From contig JAEXYH010000069.1 in the NCBI GenBank assembly GCA_023451735.1, positions 1 to 64,000 on the forward strand: 64,000 nucleotides of DNA, in the 5' to 3' direction. This DNA is from Pseudomonadota bacterium. Its GTDB lineage: Bacteria > Pseudomonadota > Alphaproteobacteria > Rhizobiales > Rhizobiaceae. The translations under genes were made by a program, and so were the position numbers. This document shows positions 1 through 8,834 of this stretch, one piece after another. The notes beneath the pieces are model-generated. The model worked only from the letters and a program-made list of their open reading frames with translations. It did no database searches and was not told where the DNA came from. How positions within the stretch are numbered: the first letter of the stretch is position 1; every line of letters begins with the position of its first letter.

Positions 1-212
1 GGCAGACCATTTTCTGCGCGGCCCCGGATGATCCGCTTGCATAAGGGCGGCTCACCCGATCACCGGTCCCGCCTCGCCGGTTATGCGGACCGGTGTAGCC
101 GAAGCGGAACGGCGCCATTGTAGGCACAGGTTTGGAGTGCGGGGATGATATTTCGGCCAAACGATTGTTTTGATTGAGCGGGGTCGGGATTTCTTCCCCG
201 TTTGCATCTCTT

Positions 213-1559
213 CTAAAGCGCAGGCCCGAGCCGGATCGGGCTTCCATCGGAAAACCGTGACAGCCGAAAACGGGTGACGTCATGCCCGGCGGCATTGCCC
301 CGGATGAGATCGGCAACCACGCGGCCGATGCCCGGTCCGATACCGAAACCATGGCCGCTCATGCCGGTTGCGACGAACAGGCCGTCGATCGCCTTTACCC
401 GATCGACCACCGGCACGACATCCGGCATCGCATCGATCATTCCGGCCCATGTGGTTTTCAGGCGGACCGGGCCGAGACCCGGAAAGAGCCGGGCGAATTC
501 GCGTTCGACCGACCGCAGGCCTTTTTGCGACGGGGCGGGGTTGAGGACGCGCATCCGCTCGAACGGGCTCTTTTCGTCAGCCGCCCAGCTTCTCGGTGTC
601 GACCACGCATCGGGATAAGCGGAGGGTGCTGCGGGCAGGTATCGGAGGCCGAACGGGTTATCGAGCAAGGCCGGCAGATATTTGATCGCATGGCGAAAGG
701 AATCCGGCCCGACATAAAGCGCGCTGCCGCCGCCCGGAGCGAGCGTATAACCACCGTCCCGCCGGCGACGGAAGGCGATATGGTCATCGACGGCGGCTCC
801 CGCATGGATCTCCGGCATCGGTTCCGTGGCTGCCACGGTCGAACGAACGCTGAGTTGCGGGATGGAGATGCCGTGGCGGCGCAACAGCAGCGACGACCAC
901 GCGCCGCCGGCCACCAGCACGCTGGAGGTCTCGATCAGGCCCGTCTCGGTCCACACGCCGCTGATCCGGCCGGCCGAAATGTCGAGGCTGCGGGCAGCGC
1001 AATTCTCTACAATCGCAGCGCCTTTGCGTTTGGCCAGCCGGGCAAGCGCCGGTACGGCAAGCGAGGGTTCCGCCCGCATGTCCGAAGGCGTTGTCATGGC
1101 TCCATGGAATTTACGCGCCATGCCGGGAATGAGCGCCGCCGTCTCGGCCGAACTCAAGAGCCGTGTATCAACGCCATGCCGGGCCGCGATCGCCATGAAA
1201 TCGTCGAACCCGGCCATTTCCTTGGCCGAATTGGCAAGATAAGTCACGCCGGTCTGTTGAAGGCCGATATCCTCACCGCATTCTTCCGCCAGCTGTTTCC
1301 ACAACCGGCAGGCCTCGATGACGATCGGTAGCTCGTCAGCGTCGCGGCCTTGCTGGCGGATCCAGCCCCAGTTGCGCGAGGATTGTTCGGCCGCGATCCG
1401 CCCTTTCTCGACAAGCGTGACCTGCACACCCTTTTCCGCAAGGTAGAGCGCGGTGGTGACCCCGATCACGCCGCCGCCAATGATCACCACATCCGCGCGT
1501 TTCGGTGCCGGATCGGGAAACTGGATCGGGTCTTTTTCGGAAAAGGGAAAACTCGGCAC
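213..1559 (-). CDS. FAD-dependent oxidoreductase (DAO family)
   Basis: The 448-residue protein has an N-terminal Rossmann FAD-binding motif (GGGVIG at residues 28-33, with the ribose-binding Glu at 51) and a late FAD-contact segment rich in Gly (MSGHGFGIGPG). This is the layout of the glycine/D-amino-acid oxidase (DAO) family, which oxidises amines or amino acids using FAD. The substrate cannot be read from sequence. No signal peptide is visible, so it is likely cytoplasmic. It is transcribed alone, leftward, and a palindrome at 1762-1783 lies about 200 bases upstream. The family call is firm; the precise reaction is not. Confidence 0.85.
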   Translation of the reverse strand: MPSFPFSEKDPIQFPDPAPKRADVVIIGGGVIGVTTALYLAEKGVQVTLVEKGRIAAEQSSRNWGWIRQQGRDADELPIVIEACRLWKQLAEECGEDIGLQQTGVTYLANSAKEMAGFDDFMAIAARHGVDTRLLSSAETAALIPGMARKFHGAMTTPSDMRAEPSLAVPALARLAKRKGAAIVENCAARSLDISAGRISGVWTETGLIETSSVLVAGGAWSSLLLRRHGISIPQLSVRSTVAATEPMPEIHAGAAVDDHIAFRRRRDGGYTLAPGGGSALYVGPDSFRHAIKYLPALLDNPFGLRYLPAAPSAYPDAWSTPRSWAADEKSPFERMRVLNPAPSQKGLRSVEREFARLFPGLGPVRLKTTWAGMIDAMPDVVPVVDRVKAIDGLFVATGMSGHGFGIGPGIGRVVADLIRGNAAGHDVTRFRLSRFSDGSPIRLGPAL

Positions 1560-1953
1560 GGGAAGTGGTCCTGACTGAGGGAGTTTGATGACATCAAGTC
1601 GTAGCGAGCGGGGAAGGGGCGATCAAGAAGGCAGGCCCGCCGAAAATGCCGGCCGGTTGGCAACTCCGCACGGCGGATCATGAGACGGCTTGTCGATCGC
1701 GGTCGTTGGCCGCGCGAGGAGAAACAGCACCCTTTCATCGCATCCGTCATACAGCGGAGCCTTATCCTTAAACTCAAGGATAATGCCGAAAGCCCCATGT
1801 ATGATTGAGGTTCATGCGGCCGGATGAGAGCCTCCTTGATGAGCAGGGCATAGCTCCTGCTCGCCTAACCCTCTTCATTCAGGGCGCCTTGTCCGCGCGA
1901 TAGGCGGATTGGAGCGAAGCCCGATGGAGAAAAACAGATTGAAGGAAGCGACA
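1560..1953. other. 394-base divergent intergenic region
   Basis: This gap separates the leftward FAD oxidoreductase from a rightward hypothetical gene. I see no convincing gene in it. It holds one clear perfect inverted repeat at 1762-1783. Reading frames present in the gap lack ribosome binding sites and recognisable protein content. Confidence 0.6.
1762..1783. promoter_or_regulatory. Perfect 8-bp inverted repeat, candidate operator
   Basis: The arms TTATCCTT (1762-1769) and AAGGATAA (1776-1783) are perfect reverse complements around a six-base spacer. There is no T-tract, so it is not a terminator. Its place in a divergent gap suggests a dimeric repressor or activator site. No regulator gene adjoins it, so the cognate factor is unknown. 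Confidence 0.45.
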
Positions 1954-2514
1954 ATGAAAATTCTGACCGACAGGATTCTGTCTCAATCCGCCTATTCCCA
2001 CGAGCTCGATATTCCGCTTGCGGAAATTGATATTGCCGACTGGCTTTTTAACCTGCCGGAGGCCGAGTATCAGCGCTGCTGCCCGCCCGACCATATCGCG
2101 GCCGGCTCGACCACGACCGATGACGGCCGGCGTATGTCGATCAATGTCGAAATGATCGGCACGGGTCTCGTCGTCCAGCATTATGTCGCGGACGAGGCGA
2201 CACCCTCCTATTGCCGGATGAACTCTATCTCGGACGTGTTCACCCCGACCGGTGAACGCACCCAGGTCAATGTTATCTGGGAGCTGATCGCCGAAGCGAT
2301 CGACGGCAACCGCACCCGCTACACCAACCGCGTCACCTGCCATCCGACGGATGTGTTCATGGAGTTTATTGCAAACCACGGCCAGACATTCGATGAGGCC
2401 GCTGCCGCCCGCCAGTCCGCCGGCGGCGACCATAACCACCGCGAAACCCCGCTTTTCGCTGAAAGCATCGCCCGCAAGGCTCGCGCAAAGCTGGCCATGA
2501 TTGCGGCCGAGTGA
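1954..2514 (+). CDS. Conserved-looking hypothetical protein
   Basis: This encodes a 186-residue protein I do not recognise. The ATG at 1954 is preferred because GAAGGAAG lies just upstream; an in-frame upstream codon at 1909 would add 15 residues without a better site. The protein is soluble, with no signal peptide or membrane segment. The middle part has alternating hydrophobic strands resembling a small alpha/beta fold, and the C-terminus is helical and charged with an HNH tract (GDHNHRE) that is not an HNH nuclease motif. It ends just before a strong terminator and seems monocistronic. Confidence 0.7.
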   Translation: MKILTDRILSQSAYSHELDIPLAEIDIADWLFNLPEAEYQRCCPPDHIAAGSTTTDDGRRMSINVEMIGTGLVVQHYVADEATPSYCRMNSISDVFTPTGERTQVNVIWELIAEAIDGNRTRYTNRVTCHPTDVFMEFIANHGQTFDEAAAARQSAGGDHNHRETPLFAESIARKARAKLAMIAAE

Positions 2515-2536
2515 AATCTGCGTTTTGCAGAACGTA

Positions 2537-2562
2537 AAACGCCGCCCGTTGGGGCGGCGTTT
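2537..2562. terminator. Rho-independent terminator between convergent genes
   Basis: A perfect 11-bp stem (AAACGCCGCCC / GGGCGGCGTTT) closes a four-base loop. It lies between the convergent hypothetical gene and lepA. The A- and T-ended arms suit termination from both sides, although lepA ends 50 bases further away. Confidence 0.85.
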
Positions 2563-2612
2563 GTCGTAAGACGGTGGTCATTGCAGGCTTGCGGAAGCAC
2601 CTGCATATGACC

Positions 2613-4436
2613 TCAATCGTCCTTCATCTTCAGCGCTGCGATAAACGCTTCCTGCGGGATGTCGACCTTGCCGAACTGGCGCATGCGCTTCTTGCCTTCC
2701 TTCTGCTTTTCCAGAAGTTTGCGCTTGCGGGTGGCGTCGCCGCCGTAGCACTTGGCGGTCACGTCCTTGCGCATCGCCGAGATGGTTTCGCGGGCGATCA
2801 CGTTGCCGCCGATCGCGGCCTGGATCGGGATCTTGAACATGTGCCGCGGGATCAGGTCCTTCAGCTTCTCCACCATGTCGCGGCCGCGCTTTTCGGCAGC
2901 CGAGCGGTGGACCAGCATCGAGAGCGCGTCCACGGGCTCGCCGTTGACCATGATCGACATTTTTACGAGGTTGCCCTCGCGATAGGTGTCGAGATGGTAG
3001 TCGAACGAGGCATAGCCCTTCGAGATCGACTTCAGGCGGTCGTAGAAATCGAACACCACTTCGTTGAGCGGCAGCTCATAGGTGAGCATGGCGCGCTTGC
3101 CGACATAGGTCAGTTCGGTCTGGATGCCGCGACGGTCCTGGCAGAGTTTCAGGATGCCGCCGAGATAATCGTCAGGTGTCAGGATGGTGGCCTTGATCCA
3201 GGGTTCGCGGATTTCGGCGATCTTGACGACATCCGGCATGTCGGCCGGGTTGTGCAACTCGCGTTCCGAACCGTCCGTCATCGTCAACTGATAGACGACC
3301 GAAGGCGCCGTTGCGATGAGGTCGAGATCGAACTCACGTTCCAGGCGCTCCTGGATGATTTCGAGATGCAGCAGGCCGAGGAAGCCGCAGCGGAAACCGA
3401 AGCCGAGAGCGGCGGACGATTCCATTTCGAAGGAGAAGCAGGCGTCGTTCAAGCGAAGCTTACCCATCGCAGCGCGCAAATCTTCGAAATCGGCTGCATC
3501 GACCGGGAAGAGGCCGCAGAACACGACCGGCTGGGCCGGCTTGAAGCCCGGCAGCGCTGTTGCCGTCGGTTTCTTGTCCTCGGTGATGGTATCGCCGACG
3601 CGGGTATCGGCCACTTCCTTGATCGAGCCGGTGAAGAAACCGATTTCGCCCGGGCCGAGTGAATCGACGGCCAGCATTTTCGGGGTGAGCACGCCGACGC
3701 GTTCGACCTGGTATTTGGCGTCCGTGCCCATCATGCGGATGGTCTGGCCCTTGGTGAGCACGCCATCGAGGATGCGCACCAGAACCATGACGCCGAGATA
3801 GGTATCGTACCAGCTGTCGACCAGCAGGGCCTTCAGCGGACCTTTTTCACCGGCTTCGCTTTTGGGCGCAGGCAGCTGATGGACGATGGCTTCCAGAACG
3901 TCCGGGATGCCGAGGCCGGTTTTTGCCGAGATCAGGACCGCCTGGGAGGCATCGATGCCGATCACTTCCTCGATCTGTTCCTTGATGCGGTCGGGCTCGG
4001 CCGCCGGCAGGTCGATCTTGTTGAGGACGGTGACGATCTCGTGGTCGTTGTCGATCGCCTGATAGACGTTGGCCAGCGTCTGGGCTTCGACGCCCTGGGA
4101 GGCATCGACGACCAGCAGCGAACCTTCGCAGGCCGAAAGCGAGCGCGAGACTTCATAGGCGAAGTCGACATGGCCGGGCGTGTCGATCAGGTTCAGCACA
4201 TAGGTCTCGCCATTGTTCGCCTTGTAATGCAGGCGGACGGTCTGGGCCTTAATGGTGATGCCGCGCTCGCGCTCGATATCCATCGAATCGAGGACCTGTT
4301 CGGACATGTCGCGTTCGGCAAGGCCGCCGGTCGTCTGGATCAGACGGTCGGCCAAGGTCGACTTGCCGTGGTCGATATGGGCCACGATCGAGAAGTTGCG
4401 GATATGGTCAAGGGGCGTGCGGGAACTGGTGCTCAT
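2613..4436 (-). CDS. lepA: Elongation factor 4 (LepA), back-translocating GTPase
   Basis: LepA is a ribosome-binding GTPase that acts on stalled or mistranslocated ribosomes and affects initiation and assembly. The ATG at 4436 gives 607 residues, the usual family length; a longer upstream reading would add 93 Arg-rich residues with no family resemblance. The P-loop AHIDHGKS is at residues 19-26, followed by switch and G-motif sequences DTPGHVDF and NKIDLPAA, and the C-terminus carries the LepA-specific domain. The gene lies downstream of, and in the same direction as, an MFS gene, with a 208-base gap that probably holds its own promoter. Confidence 0.97.
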   Translation of the reverse strand: MSTSSRTPLDHIRNFSIVAHIDHGKSTLADRLIQTTGGLAERDMSEQVLDSMDIERERGITIKAQTVRLHYKANNGETYVLNLIDTPGHVDFAYEVSRSLSACEGSLLVVDASQGVEAQTLANVYQAIDNDHEIVTVLNKIDLPAAEPDRIKEQIEEVIGIDASQAVLISAKTGLGIPDVLEAIVHQLPAPKSEAGEKGPLKALLVDSWYDTYLGVMVLVRILDGVLTKGQTIRMMGTDAKYQVERVGVLTPKMLAVDSLGPGEIGFFTGSIKEVADTRVGDTITEDKKPTATALPGFKPAQPVVFCGLFPVDAADFEDLRAAMGKLRLNDACFSFEMESSAALGFGFRCGFLGLLHLEIIQERLEREFDLDLIATAPSVVYQLTMTDGSERELHNPADMPDVVKIAEIREPWIKATILTPDDYLGGILKLCQDRRGIQTELTYVGKRAMLTYELPLNEVVFDFYDRLKSISKGYASFDYHLDTYREGNLVKMSIMVNGEPVDALSMLVHRSAAEKRGRDMVEKLKDLIPRHMFKIPIQAAIGGNVIARETISAMRKDVTAKCYGGDATRKRKLLEKQKEGKKRMRQFGKVDIPQEAFIAALKMKDD

Positions 4437-4644
4437 GGTTCGCGCATATATCAGCGCCGCAAGCCGTCGCAAAGCGGAAAGATAAGGGTTTGTTGAGGAT
4501 GTTATCGGTGCCGGTTGTGGCCAGCGGCAACTTTTGGGTGTCTGAAGCGCGTCGCGATCTTTCGGATATGCTTGCCGCGCTTCAGCTTCCTGTTTCTGCG
4601 CATGTCTCCATTCCGAAATCGGCGACGACGTTGGGGAGAATGCT

Positions 4645-5922
4645 CTATTCCTCGCGGGCCTGCGCCGCCTCCGCCTGGGCGATCGCAGCACCCGGTTCGG
4701 TGATGATTGCCGCATTCGGCATCTGGGCGCTTCGAACCTCGTGGCTCTCTCGCTCTCCTTCCGGCGCCGGTCCGCGCTCCTTCAGACGTTGAGCCACGAA
4801 GATGCCGTAGGCGGTCGCAACCAGGATGATCGCATAGATGAAGGTCTGCTGGCCGAAAGCCGGTGCGAGGAAAGTGATGCCGAGCGGCACGATCGTCGCT
4901 GCCGTCGACCATGCAACCAGCAGGGTCGAGGAGAGCGGCACGAAGTCACCCGGATCGGCGCGGTCATTGGCATGCGCATTGGCGACCGAATAGACGGTTT
5001 CCACCGCTCCGCCGAAGACGAGGAAAACGATCATCAGGAGGATAAAGGTGGTGAACGACACCATCAGCGCAGCCACGCCTGATATAACGATCAGCCCGCA
5101 GGTGAAGAGCAGAATAACGCGCCGGTCAATGCGATCGGAAATCATCCCAAGCGGATACTGGATGAACAGGAGGCCGGTCTGCATGACGAGCATCAGCAAA
5201 GCCACCTCGCCCTGGGAGACGCCGTTGAGCGTCGCATAGATCGGCGTAAAGCCCTGCACGACCATGGAAAGGCCGCCGGATGCGAGAACGCCGGCCAGCC
5301 CGACGGGTGAAATTTTCCAGGCCATCTTCACGTTGACGCTGACGCTGGCCGGCGCCGGAGGGTTGGGCAGGCGGGTGAGCCCGATCGGTAAGATCGAAAG
5401 TGCGGTGACGAAAATGACGATGAGTGGCGCAAGATTGCTGTCGGCCGGTACCTGGCCGAATAGCCAGGCGCCGCCGCCGAGCGCAAGCACGAAGGCCATG
5501 TAGAAAAACGACATCGCCCTGCCGCGCCATTCATTGGAAGCCGCGTGGTTCAGCCAGCTCTGGGCGATGATGAAATTGACATTGGAAGCGGCACCATAGA
5601 TCGCGCGTGCGAGAATCCACCAGGCGGCGGGCAGATCGGCGGCGACCAGCACCGCGCCGATGATGACCATGGCCATGGAGCAGGCGAAAAGCCGGGCATG
5701 ACCGACGCGCTGGATCAACGGCCCGGCAAGCACGCAGCCGAGCAGACCGCCGAAGGCGAGTGCCGGCACCGCAAGACGCGCCGCCCATGTCTCTCCGCTC
5801 TGGGTCAGCACGAAGGGCACATAGGTGGCCATGATGCCGCTGCCGATGGCGGCGATCGTCATCGAGAGGATGATGCTCGCAATGGAGAGGGGAGAAACTC
5901 TGACCTGCGTCTGAGCCGTCAT
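4645..5922 (-). CDS. MFS transporter
   Basis: The 425-residue protein has the two six-helix bundles of the major facilitator superfamily, separated by a short cytoplasmic loop near residues 190-205 (a Pro/Ala-rich stretch). A SDRIDRR sequence in the second half matches the MFS motif-A loop position. About 40 polar residues (Glu, Ala, Arg) form a soluble C-terminal tail. The substrate is unknown. It is divergent from the XRE-cupin regulator starting at 6082, whose product is a natural candidate for controlling it. Confidence 0.88.
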   Translation of the reverse strand: MTAQTQVRVSPLSIASIILSMTIAAIGSGIMATYVPFVLTQSGETWAARLAVPALAFGGLLGCVLAGPLIQRVGHARLFACSMAMVIIGAVLVAADLPAAWWILARAIYGAASNVNFIIAQSWLNHAASNEWRGRAMSFFYMAFVLALGGGAWLFGQVPADSNLAPLIVIFVTALSILPIGLTRLPNPPAPASVSVNVKMAWKISPVGLAGVLASGGLSMVVQGFTPIYATLNGVSQGEVALLMLVMQTGLLFIQYPLGMISDRIDRRVILLFTCGLIVISGVAALMVSFTTFILLMIVFLVFGGAVETVYSVANAHANDRADPGDFVPLSSTLLVAWSTAATIVPLGITFLAPAFGQQTFIYAIILVATAYGIFVAQRLKERGPAPEGERESHEVRSAQMPNAAIITEPGAAIAQAEAAQAREE

Positions 5923-6043
5923 GCAAAATCTCCGAAAGCCGCTGCTTCTCGAGCCACCTGTCCAGCCTGCTTACCCTATCGGATGGCGGGTTCGCTATCG
6001 CACAAACGCCACCGCGGCGAAATTTCCGACGGAGCCGCCAAAG

Positions 6044-6085
6044 CCATTGACTCCATGATAAGGGAATGAAAATCTCAGATAATGG
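6044..6085. promoter_or_regulatory. Possible imperfect inverted repeat before the XRE-cupin gene
   Basis: TCCATGAT on the left and AT.ATGGA on the right form loose half-sites just upstream of, and overlapping, the XRE-cupin start. The match is imperfect and the coordinates are approximate. It could be an autoregulatory site shared with the divergent MFS gene, but the evidence is weak. Confidence 0.25.
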
Positions 6086-6657
6086 AAAATTTGGACAATG
6101 AACTGGAAATCGCAATCGGCGAACGGTTGAAGGCCCTGCGTGCTGCCGCCGGGCTGACGCTCGATCAGCTGGCGGATCGCTCCGGCGTCAGCCGTGCGAT
6201 GATTTCGCGGATCGAACGAGCCGAGGCAAGTCCGACGGCGGCGCTCCTGGCGCGGCTCTGCGAGGGGCTCGGGCTGACGCTGTCGACGTTTTTCGCGCCG
6301 GAAGAACCCTCATCCTCGCCTTTGTCGAGGCGGGCGGATCAGCGGCTGTGGCGCGATCCGACAACCGGATATCTGCGCCGTTCGGTTTCTCCGCCGGGCA
6401 TGCAAAGCCCGGTCGATATTGTCGAGATCGAGTTTCCGGCCGGTGCGCGGGTGAGCTTTCCGCCGCGGGAGGAAAGCCGGGTGATGACCCAGCATGTCTG
6501 GCTGTTCGAAGGCGTGCTCGACATGGTTCTGCCGGAAGAGACCCATCGCCTGCAACCAGGCGACTGCCTGTTCATGGATATCGGCGACGCCTTCGATTTT
6601 TATAATCCATCCGACAAGCCGGCCCGTTACGCGGTGATTTTGAACCGCGGGCGCTGA
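6082..6657 (+). CDS. XRE-family regulator with C-terminal cupin domain
   Basis: The 191-residue protein has an N-terminal helix-turn-helix of the XRE/Cro type (about residues 10-66, including LDQLADRSGVSRAMISRIE) and a small cupin barrel (about 108-188, ending LQPGDCLFMDIGDAFDFYNPS). Proteins of this build bind a small ligand in the cupin and repress or activate nearby metabolic or transport genes. It is divergent from an MFS gene and 18 bases ahead of a GNAT acetyltransferase with which it probably forms an operon. No strong Shine-Dalgarno is seen at the ATG, so the start is less certain. Confidence 0.88.
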   Translation: MENLDNELEIAIGERLKALRAAAGLTLDQLADRSGVSRAMISRIERAEASPTAALLARLCEGLGLTLSTFFAPEEPSSSPLSRRADQRLWRDPTTGYLRRSVSPPGMQSPVDIVEIEFPAGARVSFPPREESRVMTQHVWLFEGVLDMVLPEETHRLQPGDCLFMDIGDAFDFYNPSDKPARYAVILNRGR

Positions 6658-6675
6658 AGAACAAAGGGAACAGAT

Positions 6676-7197
6676 ATGAACGCCACCATCCGCATCCTCG
6701 ACGCGGCGGCCGTACGCGCCGCCGTTCCAGATCTCTGCGAGCTTCTGTCCGACTGCATCAACGGCGGAGCGTCGCTGGGCTTCATGCTGCCGTTCGAGGC
6801 GAAGGACGGAGAGGTTTATTGGAACGATATCGCCGATCAGGTGGAAAAGGGCGGCATCATTCTCGGTGTGGCGGAAGTGGAGGGACGGGTGATCGGTACG
6901 GTGCAGGTGGGGCTGGCCTCGAAACCCAATCAGCCGCATCGCGGTGATCTGATGAAGCTTCTCGTGCATCGCTCGGCACGCGGGCTCGGCCTGTCGCGCA
7001 GACTGATGACGGCGGTGGAAGAAGAAGCCGCCCGCCGCGGCCGTACACTTCTGGTTCTGGATACGGCGACGGGCAGCGAGGCGGAAAACATCTATCCGCG
7101 TTTCGGCTGGCAGCGCGTTGGCGTTATTCCCGATTACGCGCTGTGGCCTGAAGGTGGCTTCTGCGACACGACGATCTTTTACAAGCGGATCGGATGA
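6676..7197 (+). CDS. GNAT-family N-acetyltransferase
   Basis: The 173-residue protein shows the GNAT acetyl-CoA-binding motif A: a beta strand (LMKLLVHRSARG) followed by GLSRRLMTAVEEEA. This family transfers an acetyl group from acetyl-CoA to an amine, on small molecules or proteins. The start follows AAAGGGAACAGAT. It sits directly behind the XRE-cupin regulator, suggesting co-transcription and perhaps a shared substrate or drug-modification role. The substrate is not predictable. Confidence 0.85.
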   Translation: MNATIRILDAAAVRAAVPDLCELLSDCINGGASLGFMLPFEAKDGEVYWNDIADQVEKGGIILGVAEVEGRVIGTVQVGLASKPNQPHRGDLMKLLVHRSARGLGLSRRLMTAVEEEAARRGRTLLVLDTATGSEAENIYPRFGWQRVGVIPDYALWPEGGFCDTTIFYKRIG

Positions 7198-7201
7198 TGG
7201 A

Positions 7202-7220
7202 GGGCCGGTGGTGCCGGCCC
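7202..7220. terminator. GC-rich hairpin between convergent genes
   Basis: A 7-bp stem GGGCCGG / CCGGCCC with a short loop lies between the convergent GNAT and hydrolase genes. Neither side has a T-tract, so efficient intrinsic termination is uncertain. Confidence 0.35.
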
Positions 7221-7234
7221 CCCTTGTCGCGAGA

Positions 7235-8302
7235 TCAGTTGCCGGCCTGTAGCGTCTTGCCAAAAGCGTCGACGATGAGGCGGCTGAGTTCCGCATGGAT
7301 GTCTGCCCGCGGGCGCTGCGTGTCCTCGCAGATCGGATCGCTTTCACCGACGGATTTCAGGAAATCGGCGGCACCCGGCTTGCAGACCGGCAGGAAGCTG
7401 AAATGGTCGGCTCCCTCGACCTGCAGATAGGTCGCCTCGGGAATGTCTTTCGCCAGCTGGTCGGAAAGAACGGCCATCGGGACATGGCCGGGGCCGCCGA
7501 GATTGATCAGCGTCACCGGTGTGTCGATTGCCTTGAGGCTGTCCTTTTGGAACGTGGTGGCAAGACCCGGATCAACCGAAATGACGGAGGTGATACGGGC
7601 GTCGCGGTTCTGCTGCTCGAAGCGGCCCTTGTCGATCGTGTGAAGGTCAAACCGGGCGACATCCACCTGCTCGCCGCCCGCATAACCGCGACCACCGGCA
7701 AACCAGGTGCAATCCATCATTGACGGGTTTTCGTCGCAATAACGGATATAGGCGGAAAGATCGCCGCGGGCGCCGGCCAGTTCCATCGCCGTCGAGCCGC
7801 CGAGCGAAAAGCCGAGAATACCGATGCGGGCAGGATCGATCGACGAGGCCCAGTGGGTGTCCTGCGACAGGGCCGTGATGAGCGTGGAAATATCCTGCGT
7901 GCGGTCCCAGATCTTTGGGGTGGCCGCGGGCGTGGAATCGCCGCTGGTCGTGCCCGGATGGTTCGGGCCGGCGACGATGTAACCGGCCTTGGCCAGTTCG
8001 ACGGCGATCCAGCCCATGCCTTCGGCGCGTGAGCCGGAGCCATGGGACAGGAGCACGAGCGGAAAACGGCCTTCGCGGACCGTGGCATCTGTTGCGGCGG
8101 AGCCTGGCTCGAAAATCCTGTCGTAGTTCTGTGCGACCACCTGCCCGTCACCTTTCGACGGATACCAGACGGTAACGGCGAGCGGCCGCGGATAATCCTG
8201 GGTGACGACGCTGATCTTGCGCATGCCGACGGGGTCGGCCGCGTTTGTCGTGGTCGCTGCTGTGCAGAGCGAGAGAGTGATGAAAAGTGCTGTCAGTCTC
8301 AT
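7235..8302 (-). CDS. Secreted alpha/beta hydrolase (dienelactone hydrolase / PAF-acetylhydrolase-like)
   Basis: The 355-residue protein begins with a clear Sec signal peptide (MRLTALFITLSLCTAATTTNAA) and has the nucleophile elbow GFSLGG with Ser166, plus a late GADHF segment supplying the likely catalytic His. The oxyanion region near LLSHGSG also fits. It probably cleaves esters or lactones in the periplasm. The ATG at 8302 is preferred because GAGGT precedes it and because the signal peptide starts there; an upstream extension of 47 residues is not protein-like. It seems to be a single-gene unit. Confidence 0.87.
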   Translation of the reverse strand: MRLTALFITLSLCTAATTTNAADPVGMRKISVVTQDYPRPLAVTVWYPSKGDGQVVAQNYDRIFEPGSAATDATVREGRFPLVLLSHGSGSRAEGMGWIAVELAKAGYIVAGPNHPGTTSGDSTPAATPKIWDRTQDISTLITALSQDTHWASSIDPARIGILGFSLGGSTAMELAGARGDLSAYIRYCDENPSMMDCTWFAGGRGYAGGEQVDVARFDLHTIDKGRFEQQNRDARITSVISVDPGLATTFQKDSLKAIDTPVTLINLGGPGHVPMAVLSDQLAKDIPEATYLQVEGADHFSFLPVCKPGAADFLKSVGESDPICEDTQRPRADIHAELSRLIVDAFGKTLQAGN

Positions 8303-8412
8303 GGGTGACCTCGTTTGCTGGAGAACGAGGCCATTAATGGGAGAGGTTCGGTTTCCGTTCGACCTCGAACACGATCGAGGTCGTTTTATGTGATGCCAAG
8401 AGCCGCAGCTTG

Positions 8413-8757
8413 TTACGCGAAGGGACTGGCCATTCTCAGCCACGTCACCTGCATGTCCTCGGCGAGATAGTCCATCCGCCGGCTGAGGAAGTCGACGATA
8501 TAGGGCTGTTCGAGATGACGCTCGAGATCAGCCCGGGTTGCCCAGGTTTCGTAAAAGACAAAACGGTTGCGGGCGTCGCGGTCCCGGTGGACGTGATAAT
8601 CGAGCGCGCCCTGTTCCAGCCGCGTGGGAGCAACGAGCGACAGAAGGATTTCTTCAAGGGCGTCGGCTCTGTCCGGCTTGGCATGAGCTATGCCCACCAA
8701 AGCAAAAGGCTCTTGTTCGTCGATATCGGCAAGGGGGAGGGACAGGCTGCTCGACAT
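8413..8757 (-). CDS. Antibiotic biosynthesis monooxygenase (ABM) domain protein
   Basis: The 114-residue protein has the ABM dimeric ferredoxin-like fold pattern: an early strand (FALVGIAHAKP), a helix, then YHVHRDRDARNRFVFYETWATRADLERHL in pieces typical of quinol or small-aromatic monooxygenases. ATG at 8757 follows GGAGA at good spacing and is preferred over an ATG 12 bases upstream. It is divergent from an ArsR-type regulator, and two tandem operator-like palindromes fill the gap, so it is probably the regulator's target. Confidence 0.85.
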   Translation of the reverse strand: MSSSLSLPLADIDEQEPFALVGIAHAKPDRADALEEILLSLVAPTRLEQGALDYHVHRDRDARNRFVFYETWATRADLERHLEQPYIVDFLSRRMDYLAEDMQVTWLRMASPFA

Positions 8758-8770
8758 GGCAATCTCCATT

Positions 8771-8792
8771 AGGTATGATAAAAATCGTACCT
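8771..8792. promoter_or_regulatory. Operator-like palindrome 1 (ArsR/monooxygenase gap)
   Basis: AGGTATGAT (8771-8779) and ATCGTACCT (8784-8792) are inverted with a single mismatch and a four-base AT spacer. It lies directly before the monooxygenase start and is repeated 32 bases downstream at 8803. This is the expected size and position for a dimeric ArsR-type repressor site. Confidence 0.65.
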
Positions 8793-8802
8793 ACAGAGAT
8801 AA

Positions 8803-8824
8803 AGGTACGATGTAAACCTTACCT
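8803..8824. promoter_or_regulatory. Operator-like palindrome 2 (ArsR/monooxygenase gap)
   Basis: AGGTACGAT (8803-8811) and ACCTTACCT (8816-8824) repeat the architecture of the first palindrome, with two mismatches. Inner half-sites of the two copies (8784-8792 and 8803-8811) are also perfect inverted repeats of each other. The site ends 10 bases before the ArsR-type start, consistent with autoregulation. Confidence 0.6.
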
Positions 8825-8834
8825 ATGGTTCACT

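Noticed and set aside
282..1331. Long plus-strand frame of 349 codons
   Set aside because: It is antisense to the FAD oxidoreductase and has the Arg/His/Gly-rich composition of a shadow frame in high-GC DNA, with no domain match.
2574..3662. Long plus-strand frame opposite lepA
   Set aside because: LepA on the other strand is fully conserved in length and motifs; the antisense frame shows no known motif.
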